Shown: in pieces, positions 6,887 through 13,594 of the stretch
Position numbering within the stretch: the first letter of the stretch is position 1
Layout of the letters: the number at the start of each line of letters is the position of its first letter
Source: Kiritimatiellia bacterium
GTDB lineage: Bacteria; Verrucomicrobiota; Kiritimatiellia; RFP12; UBA1067
Assembly (NCBI GenBank): GCA_017547265.1
Contig: JAFYQC010000264.1
Coordinates: 1-17,322 of the forward strand
Direction: 5' to 3'
Length of the DNA: 17,322 bases
Translations under genes and position numbers: made by a program
Notes under the pieces: model-generated
Database searches by the model: none
Told to the model about the DNA's origin: nothing
What the model saw: the letters and a program-made list of their open reading frames with translations, nothing else

Positions 6887-6895
6887 ATTATACCA
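6887..6895 (-). promoter_or_regulatory. Extended -10 promoter of accD
   Basis: The minus strand reads TGG-TATAAT (-10 at 6887-6892), a consensus extended -10. The -35 window 16-17 bp upstream is poor (about GCTTCG), which is common when TGn is present. Transcription would start near 6880, giving a leader of about 42 nt. No other strong promoter is seen before tatA, so this may drive five genes. Confidence 0.65.
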
Positions 6896-7018
6896 TAAAA
6901 ACCGCCCGCCGAAGCGCAGTCGGTTACCCATAGGGGTAAGCTGTCGCGCCCCCTACAGCATCTCGCCTTTGCTGCTGATCCGTCACCAGGAGAGACAACA
7001 AATGTCATCTTGTTGCTC

Positions 7019-7047
7019 GCGTCCATGGGGTCAGACCCCATGGACGC
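7019..7047. repeat. Perfect 29-bp palindrome (14-bp arms, 1-bp centre)
   Basis: Arm one is GCGTCCATGGGGTC (7019-7032), the centre is A (7033), and arm two (7034-7047) is its exact reverse complement. It lies in the 144-bp stretch between the amidohydrolase stop and the accD promoter. No T-run follows on either strand, so an intrinsic terminator is not favoured. A looser 6-bp inverted repeat, CAACAA/TTGTTG, lies beside it at 6996-7015. The GGGGTCAGACCCC core resembles palindromes I recall near REP-type transposases, but I cannot verify that here and no transposase is in the window. Confidence 0.8.
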
Positions 7048-7059
7048 TCACACCATTTT

Positions 7060-7755
7060 TCATAACACTCCTTTTAGCAGCTTCGTGTAAATGCTGGACA
7101 ATGTTTGATGAAGCTTGGCAAAGCCATCGCCAATATCCAACTCGGCGGCATCGAGATAGCATCGTTTGTTGACCTCTATCATAAGCGAATGCCCGCGATA
7201 CCCCAAAGGTGCAATCGCATTCGAATAAGGGCGATTGTGCGTCACCGCATATCCCGCCGCCCTAAACGCATCCGTCACGACGGCAAGCGTCTCTTCGCTC
7301 GGCTTAGAGCAATCTTCATTGAAGCCGATACAGATATCAACATCTGGCGCAAGATCACTTGGGAATGAATGGCAGTCGATTATGAGCGGACGGTCGCCTT
7401 GCGCAACAGCAGCCATCAGTTCGGCACGATACCTGAACCACTCCGCAAGCCGAGCATTCCACGGTCTCGCGCCAACCTCCCGCTGGTCGATTCCCCCTTC
7501 TATCGCATAGCGGCAAAGACGATCGCCCTCGTCCTCCAACCGCTCATCATCGCAGTCAAAGCGCGAGAGCCGCCCCTTGACAACACTTATCCGCGCATCC
7601 TCGACACCAAACAGATCGTCGGTATGCCAGTCAGTCCAACGCTTCTCCGACGCAGCAACCTTCGCATCACCACGCCAATCGAAGTCCAGCGGCACCCCGA
7701 CCGAATGCGGCACCGCAAGAACAATGTTTGTATACTTCTCAGTCGAGCTATTCAT
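7060..7755 (-). CDS. N-formylglutamate amidohydrolase-family protein
   Basis: Members of this zinc-peptidase-like family hydrolyse N-formyl-L-glutamate (last step of one histidine-degradation route) or related N-acyl amino acids. The 231 residues carry the family landmarks: VPHSVG (15-20, first metal His), LIIDCHSFPSD (124-134, the metal-site DxHS), ICIGFN (141-146), and THNRPYSNAIAPLGYRG followed by LMIEVNKRCYLD (191-202, catalytic-type Glu). The N-terminal half is less typical. No hut genes are nearby, so the substrate is unknown. The Shine-Dalgarno is weak. It sits at the border between the GC-rich core and the accessory operon and could belong to either; 109 bp separate it from the gene upstream. 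Confidence 0.8.
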   Translation of the reverse strand: MNSSTEKYTNIVLAVPHSVGVPLDFDWRGDAKVAASEKRWTDWHTDDLFGVEDARISVVKGRLSRFDCDDERLEDEGDRLCRYAIEGGIDQREVGARPWNARLAEWFRYRAELMAAVAQGDRPLIIDCHSFPSDLAPDVDICIGFNEDCSKPSEETLAVVTDAFRAAGYAVTHNRPYSNAIAPLGYRGHSLMIEVNKRCYLDAAELDIGDGFAKLHQTLSSIYTKLLKGVL

Positions 7756-7864
7756 ATGATTTCAACCTATTCATCGTGCCAAGTTGTATCGCTAGTGTTG
7801 TGACGACAAAGCCATACCTCAAACACATTTTTTGGACGGATGGCCACGATGTCCGCAGCCGCAA

Positions 7865-8347
7865 TCACAATCCTTGATGCGATGGATGCCCAGGTATGAT
7901 TCTCTTTACTCCTGTCCATTGATAACCATGAGCACGCTCATATTTCATTATGCGCATCCTTGCCGAAAGCAACTTCTTGGCATACCCCCTCGGCATATTC
8001 TTTGGGTATGTCAGCAGGTCGCCCGCCAACTGAATCGAAAAAGAATTCCGATTTTTGTCAAAAAGCATCATGTAGTCATCGTGAACAGATATTTCAAGCA
8101 TGTCATAATATTCCAACTGGTGGTTATACCATGCCAATGTTTTCTCATATTGCGCGGCACCTGCGCCGCGCTTCCGACCCGTCTTTTTCTCTCCAGAAAA
8201 CAATCCCACCAACAGCATCCCTGCAAGCACAAAACCTATTATGCAAAAACATATCGCCTTAGTTTTGCCATTGTCGGTGCTGGACGCCGGCACAACTCTG
8301 GGAAACCTTCCCGTCAGGCGAGAGGTAATATTACCATGATTTCGCAT
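7865..8347 (-). CDS. Small single-pass membrane protein, unknown function
   Basis: I do not recognise this 160-aa protein. A short polar N-terminus (about 30 residues) precedes one membrane helix (about 32-51, ICFCIIGFVLAGMLLVGLF). A basic stretch (KKTGRKRG) and a soluble region rich in Tyr, Met and Lys follow. The basic residues after the helix suggest the C-terminal part is cytoplasmic. The ATG at 8345-8347 is preferred because GGAAAGG lies 7 bases upstream. An upstream TTG in the same frame at 8411-8413 would add 22 residues and start next to the ClpB-like gene's stop. It is probably the last gene of the accessory operon, although a separate promoter cannot be excluded. Confidence 0.6.
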   Translation of the reverse strand: MRNHGNITSRLTGRFPRVVPASSTDNGKTKAICFCIIGFVLAGMLLVGLFSGEKKTGRKRGAGAAQYEKTLAWYNHQLEYYDMLEISVHDDYMMLFDKNRNSFSIQLAGDLLTYPKNMPRGYAKKLLSARMRIMKYERAHGYQWTGVKRIIPGHPSHQGL

Positions 8348-8414
8348 TATAACACCCTTTCCATTCACTACAGGCGAGTTTACACGCCAAAGTGATCGCT
8401 CTTCGTAGGCCAAC

Positions 8415-11003
8415 TCAATTCTTAAATGCGAGTTCTACTCCGTCACATGTTACATTGATTGGACTACTCTTGTCGATGCTCCCCGACAACAATTGCATGC
8501 TAAGCGGATTGATGACCCAGTCATCAATCGCACGCTTAACTGGCCTTGCGCCGAACTCTGGGATATAACTCTTTTCTGCGATGAAGTCCACAACTTCAGG
8601 CGCAAATTCAATCTGGATGTCTCGGCTTGCAAGTTTTTTCCTGAATGACGAGAGCTGCAACGCAACAATCTGCCCAATTTCATCACGCGACAACGGAAGA
8701 AACATCACAATCTCATCTATTCTATTGATGAACTCGGGCGCCACCCTGCTCTTCATCTGTTCCATTATTGCATTCGATGTCTGACTTACGATTTCATCCG
8801 TCAGGTTGGCACACAGTAGATTTTCACGTATGATGTCCTGGCCCATGTTCGAGGTCATGACAATTATCGTATTTTTGAAGTCTACCGTCCGCCCCTGTCC
8901 ATCCGTCATCCTTCCATCGTCAAGCACCTGAAGAAGCGTCTCAAAGACTTTTGGATGTGCCTTCTCGACTTCATCAAACAAAACGACGCTATATGGCTTA
9001 CGCCGCACTGCTTCAGTCAATTGCCCACCTTGATCGTAACCGACATATCCGGGCGGCGCACCAAACAAACGCGACACCGAATGCTCTTGCTGATATTCGC
9101 TCATGTCAATTCGAACCATAGCGTCGCGACTATTGAAGAGGTACTCGGACAGCGCTTTCGTCAACTCAGTCTTACCAACTCCAGTAGAGCCCAAGAACAT
9201 GAAAGATCCTATGGGCTTACCTTCATCATTGAGGCCGACACGATTTCTCCGAATAACCTTGGCTACAGCGGAGATCGCCTTTTTCTGCCCAATGACTTTT
9301 CCTCCGAGAAGCGCCTCAAGATTCAAGAGATTATTAGCCTCGTCATCTTTGAGCTTGGCGACAGGAATGCCTGTGGCTGCCGTAACAACCGTCATAATAT
9401 CGGTTTCGTCCAATGCGGTCTTGAGAATGGCATCCCCGTCCTCGTCTATCTCTTTCGTAATGGCCGAAACCGATTCCTCAAGCATCTTTATCTTTCGTTC
9501 GCACTCAACAACATCGGCAAAACGTTGCTCTTGCTCAGCCATCTCTTTGTTCGCATTAAGGTCGTCGATCTCATCATGTAATTTTTGAATCTTCTCAAAC
9601 TGCACGCGCTCATTCTGCCATTTGGCGTTCAATGCGTTTTCTTTCTCTCGCAGATCGGCAATTTCCCGCGCAAGCTCTTCAACTTCACGCCCTGTGCGTC
9701 CATCTTGCCGAATACTTTCAAGTTCGACTTCCTTTTGTCGAATTGATCGCGTCAATTCATCAAGATCCTTTGGAACAGACGAGCGTTCAATTCGCATGCG
9801 AGAAGCAGCCTCATCAAGCAGATCAATTGCCTTATCGGGCAAGAACCTATCAGTGATATAACGATTGGAAAGCTTGACGGCGGCCACAACAGCCGAATCA
9901 AGAATCTTAATCCGATGATGTGTTTCAAAACGGCTTTTGATGTGGCGCATTATGCTTATCGCCGATTCAACATCTGGCTCATCAACAATCACCTTTTGGA
10001 AGCGCCGTTCGAATGCCTTGTCTGATTCGACATGCTTGCGATATTCATCAAGCGTCGTAGCACCTATGACCTTAAGCTTCCCTCGTGCCAGTTCTGGTTT
10101 AAGTATGTTCGCGGCATCCATCGCGCCAGATGTCCTGCCAGCACCAATCAACGTATGTATCTCATCAATAAACAAGACAACATTTGGAGTTCTAACCACC
10201 TCTGCAACAACCTGCTTAAGACGCTCCTCAAATTCGCCTTGTGCGCTTGCCCCAGCGACCATGGACGACAAGTCAAGTTCATATAGACGAATAGACTTCA
10301 AGTCCTGAGGCACGTCGCCGCGCAAGATACGATGCGCAAGCCCCTCGACAATAGCCGTCTTTCCCGTTCCTGGCTCACCAACAAGAACTGGGTTATTCTT
10401 GGTCTTCCGCGAAAGGATTTCCAGTACACGCCTAATCTCTGAGTCTCTTCCGAATGCAGGTTCTATATCCCCATCCTCGGCAAGCTTCACAAGGTTCTTC
10501 GCATATTTACGCAATGTAGATATGCTTTCTTCTTCCACTGCCTGTACAGAACGAGCATTTTGACTTCCACCACGGAACTCTGTAACAGCGTCTTTGAGTT
10601 TAGACTGCGAAATTCCAAATCTCGACATGATATCCTTGACCGCGCCGGGAACAACTCCCATTGCCCAGAACACATGTTCCAACGCCGCAACCCGCCCACC
10701 AGACGATTGCGCCAACTCGATGGCTTTCGCAAATATCTGTTCTAGTTCTGCCGACGGGATCGAGGATATATTGTCGCTTCGCTGTATCGCGTGAAGAGAC
10801 TCCTGAATCGCACCACAGAACGCCACCTTATCCACCGAAAGCTTGTTAAGCATAAAGGCAAACATGTCTCGCCCCTCTTGAATGAGGGAGATCAACATGA
10901 CTTGCGGCTCAACTAACGAATAATGGCATTGCCGTGAAGTCTGAATGGCCTTGCGATATGTCGCTTGCGCCTTCTCCGTAAATAAGGAATAGTCGATATC
11001 CAT
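8415..11003 (-). CDS. ClpB-like AAA+ protein unfoldase with atypical pore loop
   Basis: Hsp100 unfoldases thread proteins through a hexameric pore using ATP. The 862 residues show a Clp-N-type N-domain (1-145); first AAA+ module with Walker A GEPGTGKT (209-216), Walker B VVLFIDE (275-281) and ERRF arginine finger (332-335); a long coiled-coil middle domain (about 406-525) as in ClpB; second module with Walker A GSTGVGKT (605-612), Walker B LFDEVEK (675-681) and sensor-2 GAR (818-820). No ClpP-docking IGF/IGL loop is evident, so disaggregation or remodelling is likelier than proteolysis. Pore loop 1 reads AGASAQGEFEERLK (250-263) where ClpB has AGAKYRGEFEERLK, so the pore tyrosine is missing. 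ClpV proteins have a similar AGAS form. The second pore loop GYVGY is intact. The gene follows the E1 by 14 bp and is an accessory paralogue. Confidence 0.9.
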   Translation of the reverse strand: MDIDYSLFTEKAQATYRKAIQTSRQCHYSLVEPQVMLISLIQEGRDMFAFMLNKLSVDKVAFCGAIQESLHAIQRSDNISSIPSAELEQIFAKAIELAQSSGGRVAALEHVFWAMGVVPGAVKDIMSRFGISQSKLKDAVTEFRGGSQNARSVQAVEEESISTLRKYAKNLVKLAEDGDIEPAFGRDSEIRRVLEILSRKTKNNPVLVGEPGTGKTAIVEGLAHRILRGDVPQDLKSIRLYELDLSSMVAGASAQGEFEERLKQVVAEVVRTPNVVLFIDEIHTLIGAGRTSGAMDAANILKPELARGKLKVIGATTLDEYRKHVESDKAFERRFQKVIVDEPDVESAISIMRHIKSRFETHHRIKILDSAVVAAVKLSNRYITDRFLPDKAIDLLDEAASRMRIERSSVPKDLDELTRSIRQKEVELESIRQDGRTGREVEELAREIADLREKENALNAKWQNERVQFEKIQKLHDEIDDLNANKEMAEQEQRFADVVECERKIKMLEESVSAITKEIDEDGDAILKTALDETDIMTVVTAATGIPVAKLKDDEANNLLNLEALLGGKVIGQKKAISAVAKVIRRNRVGLNDEGKPIGSFMFLGSTGVGKTELTKALSEYLFNSRDAMVRIDMSEYQQEHSVSRLFGAPPGYVGYDQGGQLTEAVRRKPYSVVLFDEVEKAHPKVFETLLQVLDDGRMTDGQGRTVDFKNTIIVMTSNMGQDIIRENLLCANLTDEIVSQTSNAIMEQMKSRVAPEFINRIDEIVMFLPLSRDEIGQIVALQLSSFRKKLASRDIQIEFAPEVVDFIAEKSYIPEFGARPVKRAIDDWVINPLSMQLLSGSIDKSSPINVTCDGVELAFKN

Positions 11004-11017
11004 TTGTCCCTCTCGAT

Positions 11018-11986
11018 TCAGATATCAAGGCTTACATTTATGTCATCTGTGCCTCCCGACTCAAAATGCTGAACATTGGAGCCTTCATCCAATGCAACTT
11101 CACGTCCACACTGAGCGCAGGATTCATTTTTCTTTATACGAGCACCATACCAACGCAAGATTGTCGGCTTATTCCCAGATTTCGGCATCGGCGCCCAATT
11201 CGCGAAACGACGTTCACGACGATTCGCCCACATCCAGTAATCGTAAACAAGTTCATCCTCAAGTGCGGAGATTCCGCTGTTTGTTCCTCGCGAAAGTTCA
11301 ACAAGAGCCAGTTTCACCATTAGATTGCAAATTGGAGCTATGTCAGAAGATAATCCGACTTGAACAATTGCCGTTGCATCTTCCGGTGCTGTATATGCCG
11401 CAATTCGACCGCTTCTCCGCCCTGCAGCTTCGCTAGACACCTCTTCCGCATTCACATCAAAGGATGAGTTGCCTATGAGACATCCGTAACACGGTCCACC
11501 TGGCCGTTGGACGAATACATCTCCTCCCTCGGCACGAGTGTTGGCACGGCCATAAATTCCAATCTTGCGGTGCTTCACGAGCAACGCATTTATAAAAAAT
11601 CTACTGTCATTGTTGTCCGTCGCCACAATGACTATATCGGCCTTGCGTATTTCATTCTCGGTGAGTACCGGATCGTCCATTACATTGACCTGGAGCTTAT
11701 CAACCTTTGCATAGGGATTCTTGCCCATGATCAAATCTGCAACAGCATCCGTCTTGTACCGTCCTACGTCCTGAAGGAAACAGGCATGGCGAACGATATT
11801 ATGGGCTTCAAGCTTGTCAAAATCCATAATAGCAAATTCACCAACTGCTGCCTTTGCCAATTCAACCGCAATAGTACCACCGAAACTCCCAAGACCTATT
11901 ATGAATGCTCTCTTTCCAGACAGCACATCATTTTCTATCAGCCCGGAAGATCGGGAATACATCTCCTGCTTAGATGCTTCACTCAT
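11018..11986 (-). CDS. ThiF/MoeB/E1-like adenylating enzyme
   Basis: E1-like enzymes adenylate the C-terminus of a ubiquitin-like or sulfur-carrier protein. The 322 residues show the nucleotide fold GLGSFG (31-36); MDFDKLEAHNIVRH (54-67) with the ATP-binding Asp and R66; GRYKTD (75-80) with K78; ATDNNDSRFFIN (122-133); and two CxxC pairs (C166/C169 and C290/C293) forming the usual structural zinc site. No cysteine lies in the crossover-loop region after C169 (about 170-195), where thioester-forming E1s carry one. The only others are C69 and C220. The C-terminus DDINVSLDI is shared with the 94-aa protein at 16162-16446. The ATG at 11984-11986 overlaps the 62-aa gene by 8 bases. A TTG two codons upstream is possible but less likely. 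Confidence 0.9.
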   Translation of the reverse strand: MSEASKQEMYSRSSGLIENDVLSGKRAFIIGLGSFGGTIAVELAKAAVGEFAIMDFDKLEAHNIVRHACFLQDVGRYKTDAVADLIMGKNPYAKVDKLQVNVMDDPVLTENEIRKADIVIVATDNNDSRFFINALLVKHRKIGIYGRANTRAEGGDVFVQRPGGPCYGCLIGNSSFDVNAEEVSSEAAGRRSGRIAAYTAPEDATAIVQVGLSSDIAPICNLMVKLALVELSRGTNSGISALEDELVYDYWMWANRRERRFANWAPMPKSGNKPTILRWYGARIKKNESCAQCGREVALDEGSNVQHFESGGTDDINVSLDI

Positions 11987-12167
11987 GTGCAAAACCTTCG
12001 CGGGTCATTTCGGTTACGACGATTCCTGACTCTGGCGGCACTTCGCTATGCTGGCGCTGCTCGAATTCGCCTGTCTCTGCATTGTACACAAGGTCTTGCA
12101 TTGTGTCCTTTTCGTATCCTTGCTTACGCACGCCCTCACCGAGGCTCGAGAGTTCCTGTTGTGTCAT
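11979..12167 (-). CDS. Small 62-aa protein between E2 and E1, unknown
   Basis: I do not recognise this protein. It is hydrophilic and rich in Glu and Gln: an N-terminal helix-like part (MTQQELSSLGEGVRKQ), a middle DLVYNAETGEFEQRQ that could form a hairpin, a short hydrophobic stretch SGIVVTEM, and an end TREGFAHE. A good AAGGAG precedes the ATG at 12165-12167. The gene ends 8 bases inside the E1 coding region, so the two are translationally coupled. In Bil-type operons a ubiquitin-like gene accompanies E1 and E2. This product has the position and size for a modifier or substrate, but no beta-grasp pattern and no C-terminal Gly-Gly. An adaptor or target peptide is equally possible. Confidence 0.65.
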   Translation of the reverse strand: MTQQELSSLGEGVRKQGYEKDTMQDLVYNAETGEFEQRQHSEVPPESGIVVTEMTREGFAHE

Positions 12168-12194
12168 AGTTGTTCTCCTTGTTGAGTTGATAAA

Positions 12195-12623
12195 TTACAT
12201 TTGCTGATGGTTAAGATAGTAGTCGATTGGATAGCCTGTCTGCAGATGTAGTTCATACATCTCAAGCCACAAGCGACATTTGATGTAAATCTTGTAAATG
12301 GCCACGTCTGGATTCCACGCCCCATAGTGACATATCTGCGTCCACTTCTTTTCATTCCAGAAACCCAAGGTATGCATTTTAGCGCTAAATTCAGGCAACG
12401 GACGCCCCCACTTGTCCTTTAATGTCTGCGCCACATAGACCTCGGGTTTTTGCAATGGGAAGCCCGAAAGCTTTATGTAAAGACGATAGATATTCTTTCT
12501 ATTCGTCCGTGCCGCCATTACAATATGCTCATTGGGAGTTCCAAGCTCTTGGAACTTAAACAGATTTGGAGTAAGATACTTGTTCAGTACCGCAGTCTCC
12601 ATCGCCAATCGTTGTTGATCCAT
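12195..12623 (-). CDS. E2-like ubiquitin-conjugating-fold protein
   Basis: The 142 residues fit the pattern of divergent bacterial E2 proteins. A strand pair with NIYRLYIKLSGFPLQKPEVYV (44-64) corresponds to the E2 segment ending in YP-x-x-PP-x-V. Then come MHTLGFWN (83-90), ICHYGAWNPD (97-106) and a long helix with W119 (IYIKCRLWLEMYELHL). C98, five residues before the W-N-P triad, stands where the thioester cysteine of E2s lies; C116 is in the helix and less likely. The distance from Cys to Trp is shorter than in eukaryotic E2s. The ATG at 12621-12623 follows AAGGAGAT and overlaps the JAB stop as TGATG. An in-frame extension to 12701 runs inside the JAB gene and is rejected. Confidence 0.72.
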   Translation of the reverse strand: MDQQRLAMETAVLNKYLTPNLFKFQELGTPNEHIVMAARTNRKNIYRLYIKLSGFPLQKPEVYVAQTLKDKWGRPLPEFSAKMHTLGFWNEKKWTQICHYGAWNPDVAIYKIYIKCRLWLEMYELHLQTGYPIDYYLNHQQM

Positions 12624-13591
12624 CACATCTCCTTTTGTTCTAAGTGAAGTTTGTGCCAATAACTCAAAAAGGCAGATTCGATTTCCCCGTCGTATTCCCA
12701 AATTGCATCTGCTGTTGTGACATCGGCACTGTCACGCATGACAAGCGGCGGCACACTTGGGAATCCTTGAGGAAATGAGACCCTCACTACGCTACCATTC
12801 AGCAGAAACGTCAGATGCACCATCTTTTGCTGATCCAACTGAACCTTGCAATCTTTCTCATCTGATAGCCCGACAAACATATCCACAATGTTTTTTAGCA
12901 CCTTGTTGTTTGCCTTGTCTTTCAACCAATACGTCTCGTCATACAAGGGTGGCGTATAACAATTCGCATCTAATGTGGTTTTCAAGATGCCGTGTCTTGC
13001 TTGCTCGGCAGAAGGCACAGATAGAATTTGCGATAAATCTGCATCGGAATCTACAACGTGCCGATAGGGGCTTGTCCCAGGTTTTATGTCCCACGACGAA
13101 TGCACATACTCACTACCTGAATCCTGTGTAAAGTTAAACGCATTGATCACACTACCAGCGTCACTCCACGTGCCTATGCACAATAAGAACCGTCCAAGAT
13201 TCTGCCGCTTGATGCCATGCACCATAGTAGCCGCATCATGTCCACTTGGATGCGGTAACCCAAGCTGATGATGCGAATGCCATTCCCCTATATGCTGAAG
13301 ACCATATCGCGACGCCAAGACATGCCCAACTTTCGTAAGATAATCAATGTCTTGATTGAAAAAAGCGACTTGATGATTAGCATTCTGGCCCGGCCCAATT
13401 GCATACAAGACAACAGGAACACCCGACGCAGTCCAGAATCCAAACAGTTGACCGCCAGTTTCGATGTTTGGGTAATCAAGAATACAACGCGAAATGAAGT
13501 CAAGTTCTCCTTGATAAATGATAGCCGTAGTAGTCGGCTCTCCTGACCTGTACAACACTTGTTCCTCTGTGTGCGAAATCTTTTCTATCAT
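12623..13591 (-). CDS. JAMM/JAB metalloprotease fused to a UBC/RWD-like domain
   Basis: JAB enzymes remove or process ubiquitin-like proteins with a zinc ion. In this 322-aa protein E44 (NIETGGQLFG), H105 and H107 (GEWHSHHQLGL), S116 and D119 (PSGHD) make a complete JAMM site. The second His-to-Ser gap is eight residues; RPN11-type sites have seven. After a linker (about 150-225), residues 225-322 look like a second domain: helix NKVLKNIVDMFVGL, strands VHLTFLLNGSVVRVSF, then PQGFPSVPPLVM, the FP-x-x-PP turn of UBC/RWD folds, and a Trp-containing terminal helix. No cysteine follows that turn, so this domain would be a non-catalytic E2-like or RWD domain. GGGAGG precedes the ATG. The gene starts 3 bp after the GTPase and overlaps E2 by one base. 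Confidence 0.88.
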   Translation of the reverse strand: MIEKISHTEEQVLYRSGEPTTTAIIYQGELDFISRCILDYPNIETGGQLFGFWTASGVPVVLYAIGPGQNANHQVAFFNQDIDYLTKVGHVLASRYGLQHIGEWHSHHQLGLPHPSGHDAATMVHGIKRQNLGRFLLCIGTWSDAGSVINAFNFTQDSGSEYVHSSWDIKPGTSPYRHVVDSDADLSQILSVPSAEQARHGILKTTLDANCYTPPLYDETYWLKDKANNKVLKNIVDMFVGLSDEKDCKVQLDQQKMVHLTFLLNGSVVRVSFPQGFPSVPPLVMRDSADVTTADAIWEYDGEIESAFLSYWHKLHLEQKEM

Positions 13592-13594
13592 AAT

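Noticed and set aside
6839..6931. Longer start for AccD
   Set aside because: The extension translates the leader and the -10 region. The internal ATG has AAGGAG and begins the family-typical MSWF.
6924..6940. Inverted repeat TTACCC/GGGTAA upstream of accD
   Set aside because: The arms are only 6 bp with a 4-bp centre, and nothing nearby supports an operator or attenuator.
8415..11003. Housekeeping ClpB or type VI secretion ClpV
   Set aside because: It sits inside the conjugation operon, no type VI genes are present, and pore loop 1 differs from ClpB. It is called ClpB-like only.
12624..12701. Longer start for the E2-like protein
   Set aside because: The extra 26 residues would overlap the JAB coding region, while the ATG at 12621-12623 has AAGGAGAT and a TGATG coupling to JAB.
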